From: Sinorhizobium terangae | GTDB lineage: Bacteria > Pseudomonadota > Alphaproteobacteria > Rhizobiales > Rhizobiaceae | Length of the DNA stretch: 64,000 nt | Assembly: GCF_029714365.1 (NCBI RefSeq) | Contig: NZ_CP121659.1 | Span: 3,818,501 to 3,882,500 of the forward strand | Reading direction: 5' to 3' | In this document: in pieces, positions 28,388 to 36,529 of the stretch | Position numbering within the stretch: the stretch's first letter is position 1 | How the letters are laid out: each line of letters begins with the position of its first letter | Program-made: the position numbers and the translations under genes | Notes under the pieces: model-generated | The model's input: only the letters and a program-made list of their open reading frames with translations | Databases searched by the model: none | Told to the model about the DNA's origin: nothing

Positions 28388-29119
28388 ATGGAATACGAGC
28401 TAATCACAGAGCAGGATTACGATGCTCTTCCCGAAGAGCCAGCGCTGAAATTCGTAGCCTTGGAAGCTATATGTCGGCGAAATATGAACCAGTTTATTTC
28501 CGAACAAACCCCGGCGACTTTCGATCGCATGATCGAGATGCAGTATATGTCGGTGGTTTCGGCTGCTGCGGAGGAGCTGGGCATAGGTGGCCTTTCATAC
28601 CCGTCGCATCTCGACGAACCTTACACCGCGTTCAACGACTTCCTTCTCGAAGCCGCTGCTGCTGTCACGCGGATTAGACTGCGGAACAGCTCCTCCAAGG
28701 CTGGGTCTGTAAGGTTGAGCCAAAGATCTCGGGCGAAGATCGAACTGCAGTTGCGTCGACTGGAGCAACTCATTGAAGAAGCTGAAATGTCAGAGGGTAG
28801 GCGTAAGGCGCTTCTTCAGAGGATTGATCAGTTCAGGCACGAACTTGATCAGACGCGACTGAGCTTCGGGAAGGCAATGGCGCTACTCGCCGCCGTTAGT
28901 CTCGGAATTACATCAGGTACAAGCTTTCTTGCGGATGCGCCGGAGGCCATCGCGACGATCACCAGTCTCATCGGGGCGGACAAAGAAGCTGAGGATCAGG
29001 AGGCTAAGCGGCTTGGCGCAACTCCGGTTCCCAAGGCGTTACCTGCACCTGATGCCCAAAGAGCCAATGAGGGCGATCGGTCAAACTACGAATTGACAGA
29101 TGATGACATTCCTTTCTGA
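28388..29119 (+). CDS. Helical protein with hydrophobic C-terminal segment, unknown function
   Basis: The 243-residue protein is not recognised. The N-terminal 100 residues are helical (YELITEQDYDALPEEPALKFVALEAICRRNM, MQYMSVVSAAAEELGI). A probable coiled coil spans 112-160 (KIELQLRRLEQLIEEAE...). Residues 162-196 are hydrophobic and could form one or two short membrane helices (AMALLAAVSLGITSGTSFLADAPEAIATITSLIG). An acidic tail ends YELTDDDIPF. ATG 28388 has a GGGAGG site. Its place at the island's right end, divergent from a TIR-like effector, suggests a shared function. That is inference. Confidence 0.7.
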   Translation: MEYELITEQDYDALPEEPALKFVALEAICRRNMNQFISEQTPATFDRMIEMQYMSVVSAAAEELGIGGLSYPSHLDEPYTAFNDFLLEAAAAVTRIRLRNSSSKAGSVRLSQRSRAKIELQLRRLEQLIEEAEMSEGRRKALLQRIDQFRHELDQTRLSFGKAMALLAAVSLGITSGTSFLADAPEAIATITSLIGADKEAEDQEAKRLGATPVPKALPAPDAQRANEGDRSNYELTDDDIPF

Positions 29120-29151
29120 GGGGTGCCGACAGACTTGCTTGGCTCCCACAT

Positions 29152-29165
29152 GAGTGCTACACACG
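29152..29165. repeat. Candidate integrase arm site, right
   Basis: GAGTGCTACACACG, identical and in the same orientation as 21512-21525. Confidence 0.5.
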
Positions 29166-29223
29166 TTCCTAACGGTGAGCGAGAAAAGCAAGCAATTTCA
29201 GTGGGAAGGCGGCGTCGTTACCC

Positions 29224-29242
29224 AGTCCTCTTCTGGGCACCA
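29224..29242. repeat. attR core (19-bp direct repeat)
   Basis: Exact copy of the tRNA-Leu 3' end at 21431-21449. Upstream of it there is no tRNA body, so this is the duplicated site at the far end of the element. Confidence 0.92.
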
Positions 29243-29282
29243 AATTCCGATTTCAGACTGCCTCGCGCGGTCGTGAAACGCA

Positions 29283-29311
29283 AAAAAGAGCCCGGCCCGC
29301 CGGGCTTTTTT
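29283..29311 (+). terminator. Rho-independent terminator, probably the original tRNA-Leu terminator
   Basis: GCCCGG (29290-29295), loop CCCG, CCGGGC (29300-29305), with an A tract before and a T tract after, so it could work in both directions. It lies 41 bases past attR with no plus-strand gene before it except the island's last one. This is what is expected if it terminated tRNA-Leu before the insertion. Confidence 0.8.
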
Positions 29312-29408
29312 GTTGTCTGGCGTGTTGTGGTGGCCTTGCGCGGCCTTCATTTGAAGCCATCGCGGCCCACGCGAAGACGCCTGGCGGGCATGGGAGCTGT
29401 TCACCGCT

Positions 29409-31544
29409 CTATAATCTCAGGAGCCACGCCTCTACCTTCCCTTTGCCCTTGACTTCGATTGTGCCGCGCGGCTCGAAGACGAACTGGCCTTTGAGCTTTT
29501 CGTAGACCGCGCGCGTAACCTGGATCGAGTTGGGAATGCCGCCTGTTTCCATCCGGCTCGCGAGGTTCACGGTGTCGCCCCAAAGATCGTAGATGTATTT
29601 GCTCTTGCCGATAACGCCGGCCACGACAGGGCCGGTGTTGATGCCCACCCTGATGCTGAGCGAGGCGTTGTGTTCCAGCGCGTGCTCGCGGGTAATGTGT
29701 ACCATGCGGATGGCCATGCGAACCATGCGCTCGGCGTGGTCGGCCGTGGGAACGGGTAGGCCGCACACCGCCATATAGGCATCGCCCACCGTCTTGATCT
29801 TCTCGACGCCGAGATCTTGAGCAGAAGCGTCGAAGCGGGTGAAGAGACCGTTGAGCAGGGTCACGACATCCTGCGGCGGCATATCAGACGTCAGCTCCGT
29901 GAAGCCGACGATATCAGCAAAAGCGACAGTGACCTCCGCAAAGCCATCGGCGATCCCCACCTCACCACTGCGGAGCCGGTTGGCGATCGGTGCCGGTAGC
30001 ACGTTCAGCAGCAGCTGCTCGTTCTCGCGATTCTTCTCCTCGATCGCGACGTTCTTCAGTCGAATATCCTCGACCATGCCATTGAAGGCGGAGCAAAGCT
30101 GGCCGATCTCGTCGCCCGTGCGGACCGGGACGCTGGCTCCGTAGTCGCCGGCGGCGAAGCGTTTCACCCCTGCGGTGAGCTCGCGTAGTGGCTGAAGCAG
30201 CGCATGCGAAAGCCACGCGGCCGCGACTGCCACCACCAGCGCCGCCAGTCCTCCGACCACCATCAGATCCCGGCGCAGCCGATCGATCGGCGCAAAGGCT
30301 TCGGCGCTGTCGATCTTGGCGACAAGCCCCCACTTGACGTCGTGAATTGCGAGTGGCCCCCATGAAGCGAGCGTCGGAACGCCACGGTAGCCGATGATCT
30401 CGCCAGTACCCTCGACGCCGGCCAGTGCCGCCCTAGTGGCCTGGGTGTCGATGCGCTGATGCAGCACGGGCGTCCCGTAGCGCCGGATGGCCGACATCTC
30501 GCTCTCCGGGCTGCCTACGGCGCGGAGTTCGGCGAAGTAGCCGTCGAGATTCTCGTAGAACGCGCGTGGGGCCGAGCGAACCAGATAGTCCGGCCCGACG
30601 AGATATGCCTCGCCCGTGTTGCCAAATCCGTCCTGCCGCCAGCGGCGGCCGCCGGTAACGACGTTGTCGATCTCCTCATTCGACAGTTGCGCGATCAGCA
30701 CGCCGATGACGACGCCCTTGTCGATAATCGGCGCGCCCATGAAGGCGATTGGTGCGCCGCCTGACGGCTCATACGGCGCGAAATCCGCAAGGCAGACAGC
30801 CGACTGGTCGGGGGCCAGCGAGCAGCGGGCGACCGCGGCTGCAACGTTTGAGCGGCGGTACGGACCGAACTGGAGGGATGTGGTGAAGTCCGTCTCCTTC
30901 TGGACGGTGTAGATCAGCCGGCCCGATTTGGGGTCGGCCACCATGAAGTCGAAGAATCCGACCGTTGTGGCAGCCGCCCGCATCAGCGGATGATAGATGG
31001 CGTGCAGCCGGCTGTATTCGCTGCCGTCACCGGCGTCGTCGAGAAGCCCGCGCCGTTCGGCCGGGTTCGGATTGGCCACGATGTAGTGGTACTGCAGATA
31101 GTGAGGGGCTCCGCCGACCGGCAAGTAGTCCGACAGGGCCGGTTCCCTGCCCAAGATGCTCGTCATTTGCGGAATGAAATTCTCGGCATACCAGTCGCTC
31201 ACCTTCCGGTCCATTTCGGGTGATATGCCTGCCCGGTCGAGTTGTTCGACCGCGATCCGGAACTCGCGAGTTGATTCGACCACCATCTTCGAGGTGGCAA
31301 GGAGGCGCAATTCGGCCTGGATGGTGCGGAAGTAGGTCTCGATCTGGCGCGCTTTGGTCTGGCGGGCGGTCGTGAGCTGATCGAAGATTGCCTGCTCGAG
31401 GGCATCGCGGGCGCGGAAGTATCCGAGCACGGCCGTCAGCAGAACCGCGACCGCACCAAGCAGGACGAGAATCGCGAACAGCTTTGCACCCAGGCCCCAG
31501 GGCGCGGGGCGCGGTGTGCCGGTCACACCTTTGAAAGACATCAT
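29409..31544 (-). CDS. Membrane-bound adenylate cyclase (class III) with Cache and HAMP domains
   Basis: The 711-residue receptor cyclase has an N-terminal TM (about 20-45), a large periplasmic Cache-type sensor (about 50-410), a second TM (about 425-450), a HAMP segment (LLQPLRELTAGVKRFAAGDYG) and a class III cyclase domain (about 510-700). The catalytic set is complete: metal Asps in AFADIVGF and TVGDAYM, purine-contacting Lys in EKIKTVGD and Asp in YDLWGDTVN, and transition-state Asn and Arg in VNLASRME. The Lys/Asp pair favours ATP over GTP. It makes cAMP in response to an unknown periplasmic cue. Rhizobia carry many such genes. Confidence 0.9.
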   Translation of the reverse strand: MMSFKGVTGTPRPAPWGLGAKLFAILVLLGAVAVLLTAVLGYFRARDALEQAIFDQLTTARQTKARQIETYFRTIQAELRLLATSKMVVESTREFRIAVEQLDRAGISPEMDRKVSDWYAENFIPQMTSILGREPALSDYLPVGGAPHYLQYHYIVANPNPAERRGLLDDAGDGSEYSRLHAIYHPLMRAAATTVGFFDFMVADPKSGRLIYTVQKETDFTTSLQFGPYRRSNVAAAVARCSLAPDQSAVCLADFAPYEPSGGAPIAFMGAPIIDKGVVIGVLIAQLSNEEIDNVVTGGRRWRQDGFGNTGEAYLVGPDYLVRSAPRAFYENLDGYFAELRAVGSPESEMSAIRRYGTPVLHQRIDTQATRAALAGVEGTGEIIGYRGVPTLASWGPLAIHDVKWGLVAKIDSAEAFAPIDRLRRDLMVVGGLAALVVAVAAAWLSHALLQPLRELTAGVKRFAAGDYGASVPVRTGDEIGQLCSAFNGMVEDIRLKNVAIEEKNRENEQLLLNVLPAPIANRLRSGEVGIADGFAEVTVAFADIVGFTELTSDMPPQDVVTLLNGLFTRFDASAQDLGVEKIKTVGDAYMAVCGLPVPTADHAERMVRMAIRMVHITREHALEHNASLSIRVGINTGPVVAGVIGKSKYIYDLWGDTVNLASRMETGGIPNSIQVTRAVYEKLKGQFVFEPRGTIEVKGKGKVEAWLLRL

Positions 31545-31885
31545 CGACCTCTAATCCACACGCGAGGTTTTTTGGGCAGGCAGCACCGGCGATGACAGCG
31601 TTTGGTCAGGTCGTTGCAGGTAACGTCTGCCACCGATGACAGAGTACTGAAGTCGCGGCCCGATGGCAGTACATTTTCAGGTCGACAGGGGCCTACATGA
31701 ACAGGGTTGCCAACTCCGCCCTTTCAATCTGACGCGGTCACGCAAGTGCCCGATCTCTCACGCGCGAACGTCTGCACTGTACTGAATTCGCCATTTGGGG
31801 CCGATTGCGCCAAACAGCTGCTCACGCGTGCGGCTGGAATCCAGCACCCCCCGAGTCGATGCAGCCAGCCAAGGACGACCAACGC
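31545..31885. other. Gap between the two cyclase genes
   Basis: No gene, RNA or repeat seen; presumably the promoter region of the first cyclase (minus strand). Confidence 0.4.
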
Positions 31886-33853
31886 CTACGCCGCCGTTCC
31901 GGTTTGCGCTTCGTCCATTTTCACTTCGGCGACAGGGCCCGCTGCCAGGACCTCGTAGATGTCCAAGGCAGTTGCCCGCCCCTTGGCCTGTGCCGAGCCG
32001 AGTGGACGGAATGTGATGACGTCCCGACATTGTGCCACGACCGCGCCGCTCGCCATGATCGTCGTGCCGTAATTCTTGTTCATGCCTTCAAGCCGCGAGG
32101 CGACATTCACCGTGTCGCCCATCGCCGTATATTGCAGCCGCTCCTTCGCGCCGACGCTGCCGACGACGGCGGTGCCGGTATGAATGCCGAAACGGGTGCG
32201 GAATTCCGGAAGGCCCTTGGCCTTCTGCTTTTCGTTGAATGCCTGCAGCCTCTCCTCGACGGCGAGAGCGCAGCGACAGGCGTGTTCGGCGTGGCGTTCG
32301 TCGGCGATCGGCGCGTTCCACATGGCGAAGACCGAGTCGCCGAGGAACTGGATGATGGTGCCGTTGTGGGCATGCACTGTTTCGCTGAAAATGTCGAAAT
32401 ATTCCGAAAGCATCGCCACCACCTCCTCCGGCGCGTGGCGCTCGCTGATCGTGGTGAAATCGTAGATGTCCGTGAAAAGCGCCGTCACTTCCTGACGCCA
32501 GGCGGCGCGGCCGCCGAATTGCCCGGACTCGATGCCTCGGCGCACCAGTTCCTTGGGCACGTAGAGTGCGAAGGTGAAGATCGCGTCGCGGGCCTTGTTC
32601 ATCGCGCCATTGAGCGTCGAGATCTCCGTGACGTGCGACGGCACGTCGATCGGCGTGGTGAAGTCGAGATCCTGCAGCCGGTTGGCGCTGGCGGTCAGCT
32701 GGTGCAGGGACTTCGTGATCAGATGCGCGAGAACGAGAGCGCTGAGGACGGCAAGCACCACGACGGCACCCGAAACCGCGAGGCCCTGGAGCAGGGCGGT
32801 GTTGGCCGTCGCCATCAGCTCGTCGAGAGGGGCGGCGACGACGACCCGATGTCCGGAAAGCAGCAGGGCCGATGCCAGCGGCGTCACCACCACGAGATAG
32901 GTGCGATCGCCGACATCGACGAAGCTTGCCTTGCCCGGGGGAGGCGGATTGAGCCGGATGCTTTCGATGAGGGGATCGTTTTGCGGCGCAGTGACCGGGT
33001 CATACTTCTGTTTTGCCGCCATGATACGCCGCATCATGGCGGGATCGGAGTGGATGATCGGCCGCCCGACTGCGTCGAGAATGAACGAAACGGAGCCGTC
33101 GGTGAGCCGCTCGCGCGACAGGAAGTCGGTGATCGTGTCGAGAACGACGTCGGCGCCGATGACGATCTTTCCGTTCCCGTGATGGGCTTGCGATATCGTC
33201 ATTCCGAGCTTGCCGGTCGTGGCCATTTCGTAAGGCCCGGTCGGTACGGGAACTTTCCCGTCGACGGCTGCCTGATACCAGGGGCGGGTTTGCGGGTCGA
33301 AGCCAGTCGGCGTTGACCGGCGTTCGGCGAATTGTATGCCGGCTGCATCTAGAAACAGGACGCGGTTGACGGGCTTTCCTTCGGCGTCCTTTTCCATGGA
33401 GCGCACGGCAAGCGTCGCGCCGCGCGGCGCATCGAGCGCCATGCGCCACGCCGGCATCGCCAGATCGACGACCTGGAAGAACGTGCCATCTGGATAGCCG
33501 ACATAGATGCCATCGATATGCGGAGACCGCATGATGCCTTCGCGCATGATCGCGATCTTGTCGTTCAGGCGCTCCGGGGGAGGCACGAGGAAGGAATTCG
33601 CCACCGACGCCACAAGGCTGACCAATGCCGAGGTGTCGCCGGAAAGGACCCCGAGCCGGTCGACGAGTCGACCGACAAAGGCGCGCATGTTCGTTTCGGC
33701 ATCTTCGATCGCGGCATCGCGCGAGCGACGGTAATCAAGGCCGACCAGCGTTGCGGATACCACGATGAGCATGGCAACCATCACGAGGGCAAACAGGGAT
33801 CGGAGAGAATGCGTCCAGATCGCGGGGTGCCTGTTCTCGTCGGAGCCGCGCAT
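31886..33853 (-). CDS. Membrane-bound class III nucleotide cyclase with Cache domain, atypical purine site
   Basis: A 655-residue protein: TM helix at about 16-38 (LFALVMVAMLIVVSATLVGL), a periplasmic dCache-like sensor (about 45-345), a second TM (VSGAVVVLAVLSALVLAHLI), a HAMP-like linker, and a cyclase domain at about 460-630. The metal Asps (ALFTDIYDFT, FLGDSV) and the Asn/Arg pair (VNVASRLEG) are present, with the class IIIb Thr (QYTAMGD). The lysine that normally contacts adenine is Gln here (TIIQFLGD). Function as adenylate cyclase is likely but specificity is less certain. ATG 33853 is preferred to 33898. Confidence 0.87.
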   Translation of the reverse strand: MRGSDENRHPAIWTHSLRSLFALVMVAMLIVVSATLVGLDYRRSRDAAIEDAETNMRAFVGRLVDRLGVLSGDTSALVSLVASVANSFLVPPPERLNDKIAIMREGIMRSPHIDGIYVGYPDGTFFQVVDLAMPAWRMALDAPRGATLAVRSMEKDAEGKPVNRVLFLDAAGIQFAERRSTPTGFDPQTRPWYQAAVDGKVPVPTGPYEMATTGKLGMTISQAHHGNGKIVIGADVVLDTITDFLSRERLTDGSVSFILDAVGRPIIHSDPAMMRRIMAAKQKYDPVTAPQNDPLIESIRLNPPPPGKASFVDVGDRTYLVVVTPLASALLLSGHRVVVAAPLDELMATANTALLQGLAVSGAVVVLAVLSALVLAHLITKSLHQLTASANRLQDLDFTTPIDVPSHVTEISTLNGAMNKARDAIFTFALYVPKELVRRGIESGQFGGRAAWRQEVTALFTDIYDFTTISERHAPEEVVAMLSEYFDIFSETVHAHNGTIIQFLGDSVFAMWNAPIADERHAEHACRCALAVEERLQAFNEKQKAKGLPEFRTRFGIHTGTAVVGSVGAKERLQYTAMGDTVNVASRLEGMNKNYGTTIMASGAVVAQCRDVITFRPLGSAQAKGRATALDIYEVLAAGPVAEVKMDEAQTGTAA

Positions 33854-34040
33854 GCGTTTTCCCGTTTGTGAGTTCGCCGTCAATCTGCAGCATTGCACGG
33901 CGTTTGCATAGAACTTGTTAATTGGCGAGCCGGGGAGCTAAGGAGGTCCTCGGCCCGCTCCATAAAGCGTAAGCTATTGCTTACGGTCGTCGGGCGCCAC
34001 GTGAGCTTGCCTGCGGCCGCCTAAAGCAGAATCCGCCCGG

Positions 34041-34367
34041 CTAATAGTTCAAGCCGCGCTTTTGCCGTTCGAGCGAGGGTGGCAGTCGACTTCCCCTGAA
34101 GACCGGACCATCACCCTCGCGGCATTTGTAGACCGTGTCGTAGCCCGGCCCACGCGAGGACTCGAACGGCGCCCAGCGGTCGACGAAGACCTGCTCGCAA
34201 GCCACCCTCGGCGGATCCTGCAACGGATCCTCGGCCCGGACGCCCGGAAGGTCATTATAGGCTTGAGCAAACTGCGGCGCGCCTTCTGTCGCAAGCGCAG
34301 CGCCTGTCGAGATCTCCAGGAGGAAGGCAGTGGAGGCAGGCACCAGGACGGATCGAAGCGAAATCAT
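34041..34367 (-). CDS. Small exported protein, unknown function
   Basis: A 108-residue protein with a probable signal peptide (residues 1-26, ending GAALATEG). The mature part is polar and contains two cysteines (VACEQVF and VYKCREG) that could form a disulfide. No family recognised. The 5' end faces the divergent RNase D gene across about 130 bases. Confidence 0.55.
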   Translation of the reverse strand: MISLRSVLVPASTAFLLEISTGAALATEGAPQFAQAYNDLPGVRAEDPLQDPPRVACEQVFVDRWAPFESSRGPGYDTVYKCREGDGPVFRGSRLPPSLERQKRGLNY

Positions 34368-34495
34368 GCTCTCGGGCTTTCTGAGGAGGGGATCGGCAGG
34401 ACCGGACGGGAAATGTACGGTATTGCCTCCGGCAAACTTGCGCTATAGGCCAACTGTGTTCCAATTCACTTGACTGGTTGATCTGGGGATTTTCG

Positions 34496-35122
34496 ATGGC
34501 GAATGCAATACGGTTCCACGAAGGCGATATTTCCGCGGCCGATGCGGCCCGCTACACCGGCGCGATCGCCATCGACACGGAAACGCTCGGCCTCATCCCC
34601 CGCCGCGACCGGTTGTGCGTGGTGCAGCTGTCGCCAGGTGACGGTACCGCCGACGTGATCCGCATCGCCGCCGGTCAGAAAGAAGCGCCGAACCTCGTTG
34701 CGATGCTCGCCGATCCGGCGCGCCTGAAGATCTTCCACTTCGGCCGCTTCGATATCGCCGTGCTCTTCCACACTTTCGGGGTGACGACGACGCCCGTCTT
34801 CTGCACCAAGATCGCTTCACGGCTGACGCGCACCTATACCGACCGGCATGGGCTGAAGGATAATCTCAAGGAATTGCTCGACATCGACATTTCCAAGCAG
34901 CAGCAGTCCTCGGATTGGGCGGCCGATATTCTTTCACCGGCCCAGCTGGAATATGCCGCTTCCGACGTGCTTCACCTGCATGCGCTGCGCGACAAGTTGA
35001 CGGCACGCCTCCTGCGCGATGGCCGCATGGAGCATGCCGAGGCCTGCTTCGCCTTCCTGCCGACACGCGCGAAGCTCGATCTGCTCGGCTGGGAAGAAAC
35101 GGACATTTTTGCGCATAGCTGA
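34496..35122 (+). CDS. Ribonuclease D-like 3'-5' exonuclease
   Basis: A 208-residue DEDDy exonuclease. ExoI motif AIDTETLGL supplies Asp and Glu, ExoII is in FHFGRFDIAVL (Asp), and ExoIII is in YAASDVLHLHAL (Tyr and Asp). It lacks the HRDC domains of full-length RNase D (about 375 residues). This short form is common in Rhizobiales and presumably trims stable RNA 3' ends. ATG 34496 is chosen over the upstream ATG 34478. Its stop is 3 bases from the convergent YqaA stop. Confidence 0.9.
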   Translation: MANAIRFHEGDISAADAARYTGAIAIDTETLGLIPRRDRLCVVQLSPGDGTADVIRIAAGQKEAPNLVAMLADPARLKIFHFGRFDIAVLFHTFGVTTTPVFCTKIASRLTRTYTDRHGLKDNLKELLDIDISKQQQSSDWAADILSPAQLEYAASDVLHLHALRDKLTARLLRDGRMEHAEACFAFLPTRAKLDLLGWEETDIFAHS

Positions 35123-35125
35123 TGT

Positions 35126-35557
35126 TCACGGTATCAGCCACAGGACGGCGGCATAGCGCGCCGCCTTGCCGAGCGTCACGAAGATCAGAAACAGCGTGAG
35201 CGGCGTCTTCAGCAGCCCGGCGACAAGCGTCAGCGGATCGCCGACGACCGGCAGCCAGGAAAAAAGCAGGACGGGCCGGCCATAGCGCTGGAACAGCGCT
35301 TCGGCCTTCCGCCGCGCGGGCGGCGATACCGGAAACCAGCGGCGGTCCGCGAAACGGATGAGAAAGCGGCCGAGCGCGAAGTTTAGGACGGCGCCAAGCA
35401 CGTTGCCCGCGGTCGCCGCCAGTAAGAGCGCTGTGCGGCTTGTCTCGCCGGCAAGCGCCGCCGCGACGACCGCCGCTTCCGAAAGGCCGAAGAGCAAGGT
35501 CGCCGACAGGAAGGCCGCGGCAAAGACGCCGGAGAGGATACCGAAGTCCAGGCTCAA
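35126..35557 (-). CDS. YqaA-family inner membrane protein
   Basis: A 143-residue protein with four hydrophobic stretches. It has the DedA/SNARE-associated-like signature of E. coli YqaA: SATLLFGLSEAAVVAAAL, GNVLGAVLNFALGRF, YGRPVLLFSWLPVVGDPLTLVAG and [10 protein letters not shown]. Function is unknown; DedA relatives are lipid scramblases or transporters. The start is TTG 35557, overlapping the stop of the upstream gene as TTGA, so translation is coupled. The longer in-frame ORF to 35794 is the shadow of that upstream gene. Confidence 0.82.
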   Translation of the reverse strand: MSLDFGILSGVFAAAFLSATLLFGLSEAAVVAAALAGETSRTALLLAATAGNVLGAVLNFALGRFLIRFADRRWFPVSPPARRKAEALFQRYGRPVLLFSWLPVVGDPLTLVAGLLKTPLTLFLIFVTLGKAARYAAVLWLIP

Positions 35558-35835
35558 CTCCTGTCGACATGGCCGAGATCGCGGTCGGGCTCGATCACGT
35601 CGCGGATACGCTGCTTCAGCTGCTTCGGCCCGGGGAAGCCGCCGTCGCGCTTGCGCTCCCAGACGAGCTCGCCATCGACGCGGATCTCGAAATTGCCGCC
35701 CGTGCCGGGGATCAGCGCGACTTCGCCGAGCGCATCGCCAAAGGTCGACAGCAGCTCCTGCGCCATCCAGCCGGCGCGCAGCAGCCAGTTGCATTGGGTG
35801 CAGTAAAGGATCGTGACGCGAGGCTTTTCGCTCAT
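35554..35835 (-). CDS. SelT/SelW/SelH (Rdx) family protein
   Basis: A 93-residue thioredoxin-like protein with the N-terminal CxxC motif CTQCNW following the first strand (RVTILY), then a helix, LIPGTGGNFEIRVDGELVWERK, and GGFPGPKQLKQRIRD. In bacteria this family carries Cys in place of the eukaryotic selenocysteine; a redox role is presumed. ATG 35835 is preferred over the frame start at 35856. The stop overlaps the TTG start of the YqaA gene. Confidence 0.88.
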   Translation of the reverse strand: MSEKPRVTILYCTQCNWLLRAGWMAQELLSTFGDALGEVALIPGTGGNFEIRVDGELVWERKRDGGFPGPKQLKQRIRDVIEPDRDLGHVDRS

Positions 35836-36022
35836 CTCATGCTTCCTGTTTTGCATTGGATTTCAAACATATCGGCGCGCCGGGGTCGCAACAACCGGGC
35901 TTTCACGCACAGATCACATACATGTCAACTTTGATAGTCATGTTTTTATCGGAGGGAGCCTTGAATTGTGAACGGCGCTTGGCAAGAGAATTGCTGCAGT
36001 GCAACCGATTCCAGAGGAAATC

Positions 36023-36478
36023 ATGACCGACACCACCGCCACGACCGACCGCCCGCGTGCGATCCTGCCGGCACTCGAAAAGATCTATCTGCCGCTCGAC
36101 ACCTTCGCCGAAACGCTGCTGCGCGTGCTCGCGGGTGCGCTGCTCGTCACCCACGGTTACGGCAAGATCATCAATCCCTTCGGTGCCGTCGGCATGGTGG
36201 AAGGCCTTGGCTTCTATCCCGGCGTCTTCTGGTCGCCGCTCCTCTCCGCCACCGAATTCTTCGGCGGCATCTTCATCGCCATCGGCTTTCTGACCCGCCC
36301 CGCCGCTTTCGCGGCCACCATCGTGCTGCTGGTCACCGTCTATTTCCATGGCATCGTGCAGGGCCAGGGCCTCGGCGGCGCCGAGAAATCGATCCTTTGG
36401 GCTGCAATCACCTTCTTCTTTGCCGTTCGTGGCGCCAACAGCCAGTCGGTGGACGCCAAGCTTGGCAAGCAGTTCTGA
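36023..36478 (+). CDS. DoxX family inner membrane protein
   Basis: A 151-residue protein with four predicted transmembrane helices. It has the DoxX pattern: ETLLRVLAGALLVTHGYGKI, MVEGLGFYPGVFWSPLLSATEFFGGIFIAIGFLTRPAA and GGAEKSILWAAITFFFAVRG. Relatives are quinone-linked or stress-related membrane subunits; the substrate is unknown. ATG 36023 has an AGAGGAAAT ribosome binding site; the frame opens earlier at 35999. Confidence 0.88.
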   Translation: MTDTTATTDRPRAILPALEKIYLPLDTFAETLLRVLAGALLVTHGYGKIINPFGAVGMVEGLGFYPGVFWSPLLSATEFFGGIFIAIGFLTRPAAFAATIVLLVTVYFHGIVQGQGLGGAEKSILWAAITFFFAVRGANSQSVDAKLGKQF

Positions 36479-36529
36479 TCCTTAGACGCGGCCGCTCGCC
36501 GGCCGCGTCACTCCTCATCACGATCAACA

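Larger units (their letters stand above)
21431..29242. mobile_element. 7.8-kb integrative element in tRNA-Leu
   Basis: The boundaries are 19-bp direct repeats of the tRNA-Leu 3' end (21431-21449 and 29224-29242). A tyrosine integrase starts within 90 bases of the left repeat and is oriented away from the tRNA, the standard layout of tRNA-borne islands. Contents in order: integrase, membrane-anchored protein, serine recombinase, two small ORFs, then DUF2441-like and TIR-like genes (minus strand), then a divergent helical protein. There are no replication, structural phage or conjugation genes, so it is a small genomic island or satellite that would need outside help to move. Base use looks less GC-rich than the flanks. 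Confidence 0.92.

Noticed and set aside
31805..33316. 503-codon plus-strand frame opposite the second cyclase
   Set aside because: Antisense shadow of a clear cyclase; no ribosome binding site.
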